Of a stretch of DNA of 64,000 nt, positions 55,075-62,246 are shown in pieces. Origin of the DNA: Rubellicoccus peritrichatus (GTDB taxonomy: Bacteria; Verrucomicrobiota; Verrucomicrobiia; Opitutales; Cerasicoccaceae). Location: assembly GCF_033100135.1 (NCBI RefSeq), contig NZ_CP136920.1, positions 1,922,001 to 1,986,000 on the forward strand, read 5' to 3'. A model generated the notes under the pieces. It saw nothing but the letters and a program-made list of their open reading frames with translations, was not told the DNA's origin and searched no databases. Made by a program: the position numbers and the translations under genes. Position 1 is the stretch's first letter; each line of letters starts with the position of its first letter.

Positions 55075-55197
55075 TCAAAGCATTTCCTCAATCGTGCCCA
55101 ATACCAGAATCAGCATGGCAATAATCAGGATCAGACCAAAAAACCAGGAGAAGGCGTCTATCGCTTTTAGCAACTTGTAATGGAAGTCTTTTGTCAT
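55075..55197 (-). CDS. Tiny single-pass membrane protein before the exonuclease
   Basis: A 40-residue ORF from the ATG at 55197 to the TGA at 55075-55077. Residues 1-10 are basic and polar, residues 14-34 are a hydrophobic helix (WFFGLILIIAMLILVLG) and the end is acidic. An AGG lies just before the start codon. The stop is 8 bases before the exonuclease ATG, so the two would be translationally coupled. Small proteins of this shape are easily missed; whether it is expressed is unknown. Confidence 0.5.
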   Translation of the reverse strand: MTKDFHYKLLKAIDAFSWFFGLILIIAMLILVLGTIEEML

Positions 55198-55394
55198 CCT
55201 GAACCAGGATATTTGTTTCCATATTTAAGTGTCAATGCATACCGCATTTTGGTGATTTGTTTATGTAGAATGTTTTGAATGTAATACTATAAATTTTTAT
55301 AGTCTTTCGTAAGAAAATATAACTTGTGTTTACGCAACTCAAAGATTCTTCTTACTACTTCTAATCGACATATCAATAGTATCAAAACTACCCC

Positions 55395-55787
55395 ATGAAA
55401 AAGCTTAAGAAAAGAAAAGTCGGTATGTTCTTTGTCATATTGATTGTTCTATTTCTATTAGGGACAGAGGCTTTTACTTATTTTATAAACGTATCCTATC
55501 GGCCGGACAGTTTGCCTCAGCAGTATTTCAGGATTATTTTGACGATTCCTTTGGCCATTGGTTTGTTGCTGGGTTATACATGGGCACGCTGGTTGACTGG
55601 ACTTTTATCTGTATTTGCTACTTGGGGGGCTGCTGTTACTGCGATCATGTTATTGAGACTTTCTGAGAATACATTTCTCGGTGGCTTCTATTTGTTTCTA
55701 TGCGCTGGATATCTCTTTGCGGCCTGGGCTTTGTTGATGTCTGAGTCTGTCAAATCATACATCAGATACATGCGCAGGCATGGCTAG
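55395..55787 (+). CDS. Small integral membrane protein of unknown function
   Basis: A 130-residue protein with a basic start (MKKLKKRK) and four hydrophobic helices (about 11-30, 45-62, 65-85, 92-113), ending in a basic tail. It is not related to any family I recognise. The next gene, for a DUF445 protein, begins 96 bases downstream on the same strand. The upstream region (55198-55394) is rich in A and T and probably holds its promoter. Confidence 0.6.
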   Translation: MKKLKKRKVGMFFVILIVLFLLGTEAFTYFINVSYRPDSLPQQYFRIILTIPLAIGLLLGYTWARWLTGLLSVFATWGAAVTAIMLLRLSENTFLGGFYLFLCAGYLFAAWALLMSESVKSYIRYMRRHG

Positions 55788-55883
55788 GTGCAGGGGCTTT
55801 ATTGAGCCTTCGCGCTACTAGTGCATTGTGCGTTTGCGATTTTTCTCGCAGCGGTAGACACATCCTCCATTTTGAGAGGTTTC

Positions 55884-56498
55884 ATGACTGCCGAAGCCAT
55901 ATTAAAACTTTCCTGGATTCCATTTGTGACAGCCTTGATCGGTTGGCTGACCAACTGGGTGGCTATTCGTATGCTCTTTCGGCCGCGTCAACCTATCCGG
56001 GTCTTTTTTTGGCAATGGCAAGGCTTGTTGCCAAGGCGGCATATGGACATTGCCGAGAAAATTGCCGAGTTGGTTGAGAAGGAGTTACTAAGTCAGCATG
56101 TAATTCGTGCTGAGTTAGAGCGGTTGGATGTGAAGGGTTATCTTGATGGTTTTATTCATCGTATTGTAAGGGAAAAGCTCGGGCAGAAGCTGAAGAGTAT
56201 ACCGCTGATCGGAAACATGATTAACGATGCATCACTTGGTATGCTTGAGAAAGCCGCCAAGGACGCGGTTCACGAAGAAATCGTCCCGATGCGTAAACGC
56301 CTTGCCGATGATTTGGAAGGCCATCTACAGGTCAAAGAGTTGGTGCGCGACCGTATCGAAGCCTTCGAGATGGAGCAGTTGGAAAGTATGGTCAAGGCTG
56401 TGGCTGCAAAAGAGTTGAGGGCGATCGAATGGCTTGGCGGCGTACTGGGCTTTATTGTTGGTGTCGTTCAGGTTGTGATTCTGCTTTGGGTCGTTTGA
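55884..56498 (+). CDS. DUF445 family membrane protein
   Basis: A 204-residue protein of the DUF445 (YheB/YjiN-like) family. It starts with the family helix WIPFVTALIGWLTNWVAIRMLFRP, then GLLPRRHMDIAEKIAELVEKELL, a long helical region and a C-terminal hydrophobic helix (GGVLGFIVGVVQVVILLWVV). Function in the family is not known; a structural or envelope role is thought likely. The frame opens at a GTG at 55821, but the ATG at 55884 has GAGAGG in front of it and gives the family start. Confidence 0.85.
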   Translation: MTAEAILKLSWIPFVTALIGWLTNWVAIRMLFRPRQPIRVFFWQWQGLLPRRHMDIAEKIAELVEKELLSQHVIRAELERLDVKGYLDGFIHRIVREKLGQKLKSIPLIGNMINDASLGMLEKAAKDAVHEEIVPMRKRLADDLEGHLQVKELVRDRIEAFEMEQLESMVKAVAAKELRAIEWLGGVLGFIVGVVQVVILLWVV

Positions 56499-56522
56499 TA
56501 TCTGCATGAAGGAGTCACTCTT

Positions 56523-57299
56523 CTAGCCAAGCCAGGTTGCAAGGGCGCGCTGAATGTGTTGATCCCAGTATCCCCAGTCATGAGAGCCCGGATGTTCTTC
56601 GTAAGTATGAGGGATGCTCTTTTCATTCAACGCGGCATGCAGAAACTGCGAGTGCCCGAAAATGAAATCATCGGTTCCGCAAGTGATGAACAGTTCGGGC
56701 AGTTCTGCCTTACGATGGTGGCAGCGGTTGATTAACTCCTGGATATCGTTTTCGCCGCCCGTGAATTTCTCGAGTGATCCGTAAATCGAGACCAGATCGC
56801 GGTCTGCATTTCCGTTGTCCTGCATTCTCCAGAAATCTGCGATATCATAAGCACCGGATAAACCAGCAGCAAAGCAGAAGCGTTCAGGTTGGGTAAGAGC
56901 CCATTTGATTGCCCCATAGCCGCCCATGCTCAGGCCGGCTACAGCACAATGTTCTTTGGCAGGCTTTAGCCCAAAGAGCTTGGAGATTTTCTCCGAAATT
57001 TCTTCAAAAATAAAATCCTGATATCGCCCGCCCTGAGCCATATTTGTGTAAAAGCTCAGATGTGCGTTTGGCATGACTACTGCGATCCCATAGGCCGCTG
57101 CGTAACGCTCAATCGAAGTCCGGCGGGTCCAGGTTGTATTGTCGTCCGATCTGCCATGAAGCAAATAGAGCACCTTTGTCTCATCCTGACTGACGTTTTG
57201 CTGGCCGATTTGTCCGACGGTTTCCTCGGGCAGGATTACCGTCATTTCTGTGCTGAGTCCCAGAACGGATGAGAAGAATTTGCAGTCAATAAGTGCCAT
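56523..57299 (-). CDS. Esterase of the S-formylglutathione hydrolase/CE1-like family
   Basis: A 258-residue alpha/beta-hydrolase without signal peptide. The nucleophile Ser lies in VAGLSMGGYGA near residue 127, the acid in CGTDDFIFG and the His in GSHDWGYWD. An LLHGRSDDNTTW oxyanion region precedes them. This layout suits the small esterases (acetylesterase/tributyrin-esterase type) related to esterase D. Substrates in the family include acetylated sugars and short-chain esters; the exact one cannot be told. It stands alone, converging on the DUF445 gene. Confidence 0.85.
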   Translation of the reverse strand: MALIDCKFFSSVLGLSTEMTVILPEETVGQIGQQNVSQDETKVLYLLHGRSDDNTTWTRRTSIERYAAAYGIAVVMPNAHLSFYTNMAQGGRYQDFIFEEISEKISKLFGLKPAKEHCAVAGLSMGGYGAIKWALTQPERFCFAAGLSGAYDIADFWRMQDNGNADRDLVSIYGSLEKFTGGENDIQELINRCHHRKAELPELFITCGTDDFIFGHSQFLHAALNEKSIPHTYEEHPGSHDWGYWDQHIQRALATWLG

Positions 57300-57447
57300 G
57301 AGACTATCCGCTAGTGAAAACAGGAGCCTTGGGCGAGTACAAGAAATTTTTTCGATCTAATAACTGATCTACTTAACCGGGGTAGTATATTAGCCAGTTG
57401 TCAACGAAGAGCTTGCTGCAAATAATAAAAGCCAGATGAAACAGAAA

Positions 57448-58191
57448 CTACTGTACTCCCCAAAAGGGATGATTTGAGTCTTCGTTTATTAATTGGACGG
57501 TATCCTGATCCAGCATCTCTGTATGGCCATCAAGATATACAACGGCAGCCTTGGCATCATTGGCATGATCCTCTGATGCGCCATTACGCCCATTAATGAG
57601 CCCAGTCTGAAAGCTCGGGGTTAATATATGTGTCTTACCACTGTTGTCAGCCAGCATGCCGGTTTTTGCGGGATTAAAAAGTAATCCATATTGAGTAGCA
57701 TTGGCTTTTTTGAAGACATGATTGTATCCGTACGATGTTACATGGTCTAGGTAATCTTCCTCGCGATTTGGAGAATGAAGGACTGTCCCTTTATAGCCTC
57801 TCTCATAGCCTGCAAAGGCGCCCCACATCCAAGGTGTATTCGCTTCCTTCGATGCCTTGTAGCGATCACTATACAGATACTTCCCTGCTGCAACGTACCA
57901 GATTCGATCTGTCTCAACCGGCTCTTGCGGGGTGGACGCATAATAATTGACAGGATAATTTCCTCCATTTTCGGCAGAGTAGAGCGTGATCGCCTGGTGA
58001 ATCTGCCTTAAGTTCGATATTGACTGGCTGGCATTGGCTTTTGAGCGAGTCGTTCCAATGACAGGCAAGAGTATGGAACCAATAATGCCAATCACAGCAA
58101 TGACAACTAATAGCTCCACAAGGCTAAACGCCAAGTGACTTCGAACTGCGATATGAGTGCTTTTGTATGCAACTGATTGTGTGTTTGTCAT
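57448..58191 (-). CDS. Type II pseudopilin-like protein (prepilin-type N-terminus)
   Basis: A 247-residue protein. After a 20-residue leader, residues 21-42 are AFSLVELLVVIAVIGIIGS, a prepilin helix with Glu at position 5, although the usual Gly before the cleavage site is Ala here. The mature domain has LRQIHQAITLYSAENGGNYP and ends with VVYLDGHTEML, the DG-H motif shared with the pseudopilin at 10.9 kb. As there, no secretion genes are near. The two proteins differ in sequence beyond the N-terminus. The Ala could hinder processing, which requires a Gly in typical prepilin peptidases. Confidence 0.8.
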   Translation of the reverse strand: MTNTQSVAYKSTHIAVRSHLAFSLVELLVVIAVIGIIGSILLPVIGTTRSKANASQSISNLRQIHQAITLYSAENGGNYPVNYYASTPQEPVETDRIWYVAAGKYLYSDRYKASKEANTPWMWGAFAGYERGYKGTVLHSPNREEDYLDHVTSYGYNHVFKKANATQYGLLFNPAKTGMLADNSGKTHILTPSFQTGLINGRNGASEDHANDAKAAVVYLDGHTEMLDQDTVQLINEDSNHPFWGVQ

Positions 58192-58404
58192 GAGGTATGA
58201 GGTTGTTTGTTCGGATGAATCAAGCTTACAACGTAGATCGTCACACTTTTAAGAGTTTACCATGGGCGGAGTGGTATGCATACCGCGATTTGCACAAAAT
58301 ATATTTACTTTTGCGCCAGGTAGAGCGGACTAAGAAAACTAGGATCACAAACTTATCCTCTGGTTTGGCTTGGAGATTTCAAAAAGCCGTGTACTGTTGC
58401 CGAT

Positions 58405-60447
58405 GTGTTTGATCTACAGGCAGAATTCGGTCCAATGGGTGATCAACCCGAGGCCATCGGAAAGCTGATTGATTCCATCAAGGCGGGGAACCAATATCAG
58501 ACCTTGCTTGGGGTGACGGGATCCGGGAAAACGTTTACCATGGCCAATCTGATCCAGCGCCTGCAACGGCCGACTTTGATTATCAGCCACAATAAGACGC
58601 TAGCGGCTCAACTTTACAGTGAGTTCAAAGGCTTTTTCCCTAACAATGCGGTCGAGTATTTCGTCAGTTATTACGACTACTATCAGCCGGAGGCATATGT
58701 CCCGCAGACTGACACTTATATTGAGAAGGATTCGTCAATCAATGACGAGATCGAACGTCTTCGTATTGCCGCGACCAGTGCCTTGATCTCGCGCCGCGAT
58801 GTGATTGTTGTGGCCAGTGTTTCCTGCATATACGGCCTGGGCTCACCGGAGGATTTCCGGGAAATGATGATTCCGTTGCGGGAAGGCGATGAGCTTGGCC
58901 GCGATAAGTTTTTGGAACGCCTGATCGAGAACATCTATGAGCGGAACGATATCAACCTGACTCGAGGGAAATTCCGGGTAAGGGGTGACATCGTCGATGT
59001 TTTTCCGGCCTATCTGGAGAGTGCAATCCGGGTAGAATTTTGGGGAGATGAAGTTGAGGCGATTTATGAATTGGATCCACTGACTGGTAACACAGGGGAA
59101 CGCTTGCAGTTTTTTCATCTGTACCCTGCTAATCAATATGTGACGCCACGCAATAAGCTGGAGGATGCAATTGGTGCCATTCGAACGGAGTTGGATCAGC
59201 GGGTTGCAGACTTTGAAAAGGATCGCCGCCTGATCGAAGCTCAGCGTATTCGCATGCGAACTGATTACGACCTGGAGCTGTTGCAGGAGATCGGTTTTTG
59301 TAGCGGTATTGAGAATTACTCAAGGCATCTAAGTGGCCGTAAGCCTGGTGATCGTCCTTTCTGTCTCATTGATTTCTTCCCCGATGACTTCATTACGATC
59401 CTTGATGAAAGTCATGCGACTGTCCCACAAATTGGTGCAATGTACAATGGCGACCGAGCGCGAAAAAGCCGACTGGTTGACTTTGGTTTCCGTTTGCCTT
59501 CGGCTTTGGATAACAGGCCGTTGAAGCCAGAGGAATTTGCAGAGGTTACCGGGCAGACAGTCTTTGTGTCGGCTACGCCGGCCAGTTTCGAGTTTGAGCA
59601 CTCTTCGGTTATTGCCCATCAGGTTATTCGTCCGACTGGATTACTTGACCCAATCATGGAGATTCGACCGGCCAAAGGACAGGTGGAAAATCTGATCGGG
59701 GAAATCCATACGGCGGTGGCCAAGAAGGAGCGCGTTCTTGTCACGACATTGACCAAACGCATGAGTGAGGACCTTTCAAGTTTCCTTCGTGAAGAGAACG
59801 TGAAAGTGGAATACCTTCACAGCGATATTGATGCAATTGAGCGAGTTGAGATACTCCGTAATTTGCGCCGTGGCGAATTCGACGTGCTCGTTGGGGTCAA
59901 TCTTTTGCGTGAAGGACTGGATCTACCTGAGGTTGCTTTGGTCGGTATTCTGGATGCTGACAAGGAAGGATTCCTTCGCAGTGAAACCAGTCTGACTCAG
60001 ACTGCTGGTCGTGCCGCTCGTCACGAAAAGGGTCGCGTTATTCTTTATGCCGACAATATTACGGACTCCATTCGCAAGACCCTTGAAGTGACGAACGGTC
60101 GCCGCGAAAAGCAGGAAGCCTACAACGCTGAACATGGTATAACGCCCAAAAGTGTTCGTCGTGCTGTTCAGGCCAGTCTGCATTATGGCAATAAGGAAGC
60201 TGATGCAGTTAATGTTGCTGAGGCTGCGGGAGATGAGGATGTCGCCGCAGTATTAGCAGAGTTGGAAACCGAGATGCTCGAGGCCTCGGAAAATCTGGAA
60301 TTCGAACGGGCGGCGGTTTTACGTGACCAGATTGATGCCCTGAAAAAAGGTGAAACGACAGGAATCAAACGTGGCGCAGCCAAGCCAGCTCGCCGAAAGA
60401 AACGTTATCAAAAAGGCAAAAATGTGAAGTGGGGGCGTAAGAAATAG
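58405..60447 (+). CDS. uvrB: Excinuclease ABC subunit B
   Basis: A 680-residue damage-recognition helicase of nucleotide excision repair. Motifs: GVTGSGKTFTMAN (Walker A, near residue 39), the YYDYYQPEAYVPQTDTYIEKD beta-hairpin region that clamps DNA, ILDESH (DEAD-box equivalent), VGVNLLREGLDLPEV and the Arg fingers in TQTAGRAARH. The C-terminal UVR motif (NLEFERAAVLRDQIDALKK) binds UvrC. The end is Lys/Arg-rich. The start is a GTG at 58405. uvrA lies 1.8 kb away on the opposite strand, so both excision genes are close but not in one operon. Confidence 0.97.
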   Translation: MFDLQAEFGPMGDQPEAIGKLIDSIKAGNQYQTLLGVTGSGKTFTMANLIQRLQRPTLIISHNKTLAAQLYSEFKGFFPNNAVEYFVSYYDYYQPEAYVPQTDTYIEKDSSINDEIERLRIAATSALISRRDVIVVASVSCIYGLGSPEDFREMMIPLREGDELGRDKFLERLIENIYERNDINLTRGKFRVRGDIVDVFPAYLESAIRVEFWGDEVEAIYELDPLTGNTGERLQFFHLYPANQYVTPRNKLEDAIGAIRTELDQRVADFEKDRRLIEAQRIRMRTDYDLELLQEIGFCSGIENYSRHLSGRKPGDRPFCLIDFFPDDFITILDESHATVPQIGAMYNGDRARKSRLVDFGFRLPSALDNRPLKPEEFAEVTGQTVFVSATPASFEFEHSSVIAHQVIRPTGLLDPIMEIRPAKGQVENLIGEIHTAVAKKERVLVTTLTKRMSEDLSSFLREENVKVEYLHSDIDAIERVEILRNLRRGEFDVLVGVNLLREGLDLPEVALVGILDADKEGFLRSETSLTQTAGRAARHEKGRVILYADNITDSIRKTLEVTNGRREKQEAYNAEHGITPKSVRRAVQASLHYGNKEADAVNVAEAAGDEDVAAVLAELETEMLEASENLEFERAAVLRDQIDALKKGETTGIKRGAAKPARRKKRYQKGKNVKWGRKK

Positions 60448-60777
60448 TTGCCACTCGGTACAGGACGAGCTGAAAGCATATTCTTAGCCGCGGATGAAAC
60501 GCGGATTTTCACGGATAATAAAAAGGATAACTTGAATCCAATCTGCGTCAATCCGTGGCTAAACTTCATTGCCTTAGCTGATTTCTTTATTAAACGAATT
60601 TACGAGACACCAGCTTGGGCATTGAAGAGAAGTTTTACAATTTTTTGTAGGGTCTTTCTCTGTGTTTTTTGATCGGTGATGTGCTTTAGGGTTGCCGTGC
60701 GTGCAAAGAGCTGACATAACATTTCGTGTTTTACTCACTGCACCTTATATACACAAACCTCTAATACTTGCATACTC
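60448..60777. other. Spacer after uvrB with an inverted repeat
   Basis: 330 bases without a credible gene. It holds the GCCACGGATGAACACGGAT-type inverted repeat at 60484-60562; the rest is AT-rich and presumably contains the promoter of the membrane-protein pair that follows. Confidence 0.5.
60484..60562. repeat. Inverted repeat of the AGCCACGGATGAACACGGAT type
   Basis: The left arm begins TTAGCCGCGGATGAAACGCG, and the right arm, read on the minus strand, begins TTAGCCACGGATTGACGC. The arms pair imperfectly with a one-base shift over about 23 bases. It lies 36 bases after the uvrB stop codon and may act as a transcript end structure. Confidence 0.6.
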
Positions 60778-61470
60778 ATGGCTGAGGAATCTGCTACGAA
60801 CGGCGAAGTAAATCGTCTCATTGAGTCATACGCTAAGGCCCAGAAGGACCGTCGAACGGCGCGCTACCTGATGACGGCTTTGATCGCGATCATTGTTCTT
60901 GTTTTTATTTTTCTGGGAGTGGCTACAGTCAAAAGCTTCCATGAAGAACAGGTCGATGAGTTTGCCGAAGCCTTGGCGGAGGAAGCCGCCGATATTTCTC
61001 CCATGGTATGGGAGCACCTAAATGATGCGACGAATCGGGCGCTTCCAAAAATTGAAGATGCTTTCGTCAGCACATTCGTTAATAACAGCGAGACATATGT
61101 AGAAGTGCTGTCGGACAATTATTTGGATTTGCAGTCATATGCACAGTTGCAATGGCCACAGATCGAAGAGGCACTAGCTGGAATGGTGATGGCCCAGGAA
61201 GATACAGCCAAGGCTTCACTGGCCAAATATGTCCCAGAGGACAAACTGGTAAATCTTAGTGAAAGCTATCGTGCCGCAATGGAGAATTACCTGGAGCGTT
61301 TCTTTGAAGACAATTTTGCAGGTGATATGGCCACCGCTCAAGACGTGGTGGATAAGCTTCATCAGATTGCCGAGACGGAGTCTGATATGCCACCAGCGGA
61401 TAGTCAGTACATCATCGGTATGTTTTTAGAACTCCTGGGAATGGAGATGCAACTCGACGCCCAGGAATAA
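60778..61470 (+). CDS. Single-pass membrane protein of unknown function (first of a pair)
   Basis: A 230-residue acidic protein. A polar N-terminus (1-28) with Arg-Arg is followed by a membrane helix (about 30-50, ALIAIIVLVFIFLGVATV) and a long Glu/Asp-rich helical periplasmic part. The topology and size match the next gene, 27 bases downstream, although direct sequence similarity is weak. I recognise no family. The pair sits between the two excision-repair genes but shares nothing visible with them. Confidence 0.65.
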   Translation: MAEESATNGEVNRLIESYAKAQKDRRTARYLMTALIAIIVLVFIFLGVATVKSFHEEQVDEFAEALAEEAADISPMVWEHLNDATNRALPKIEDAFVSTFVNNSETYVEVLSDNYLDLQSYAQLQWPQIEEALAGMVMAQEDTAKASLAKYVPEDKLVNLSESYRAAMENYLERFFEDNFAGDMATAQDVVDKLHQIAETESDMPPADSQYIIGMFLELLGMEMQLDAQE

Positions 61471-61497
61471 CAAACACTTTTCAGGAAAGGATTTATC

Positions 61498-62214
61498 ATG
61501 AGCGAAGATGAAAATCAGAAGCTAATCGAATTTGTCGAAGAACAAACCAAAAAGGCACAACGTGGTGTTAAGACGACGTATGTTTTGGGAATTATCGCCG
61601 CAGTACTTATCGGGGGTTATTTGAGTTTCATTCTATACATGGAACGAACCTTTCTGAATCCCCAGAACCTTGCCTACCTCATACGGCTCGAAACTGAGGC
61701 TGCCATGCCTCAATTGATTCGTGATACAGAAGATGCCTTGGTAGAAAAAGCCCGCTCTGGCGCACAAAGCCTAAGTGACGAGTTTATTGAACTGGTGCCA
61801 CGTATCGCCGCGGCTGGGAAAGAACAAATCGATATCGCTTATCAAGAGCAGATTCCCTTTCTATCGGAAGAGTTTTCGCTCATCGTTGAGGAATATATCG
61901 ATCAAAATGGTGAAGAGTTGGCCGCGTTTGCCGAAGAGCATTCCAGCCAGGAGTTTGCCAATTATTTTACGGCTGAAATGATGGATGAACTGCACCGTCA
62001 GCTGGATACAAGAATGGCACAGGAATACGAGGGTCGTGGTGTTGCTTACTTTAAGGAAAATATTGTCGATGCAATGGTGGCCATGGATTACACGGTCAGT
62101 GATTTGTTGACGAAAAATCCTGAAGACATGAATCGCCGCGAACGTCTGCAACGCAGGCTTTTGGCAAGACTGGTGACTTCGGCGATTGATTCAAGCGACC
62201 TTGAAAATCAATAG
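61498..62214 (+). CDS. Single-pass membrane protein of unknown function (second of a pair)
   Basis: A 238-residue protein with a cytoplasmic start (1-25, EFVEEQTKKAQRGVKT), a membrane helix (about 28-47) and an acidic, helical outer region that ends in a basic stretch (NRRERLQRRLLARL). A strong Shine-Dalgarno AGGAAAGGA precedes the ATG at 61498. It shares topology, length and acidic coiled character with the preceding gene, so they may be distant paralogues and may form a complex. No known domain is seen. Confidence 0.65.
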   Translation: MSEDENQKLIEFVEEQTKKAQRGVKTTYVLGIIAAVLIGGYLSFILYMERTFLNPQNLAYLIRLETEAAMPQLIRDTEDALVEKARSGAQSLSDEFIELVPRIAAAGKEQIDIAYQEQIPFLSEEFSLIVEEYIDQNGEELAAFAEEHSSQEFANYFTAEMMDELHRQLDTRMAQEYEGRGVAYFKENIVDAMVAMDYTVSDLLTKNPEDMNRRERLQRRLLARLVTSAIDSSDLENQ

Positions 62215-62246
62215 TCCTCTTGTTGCGGTCGGAAGTTTGAATTTCA

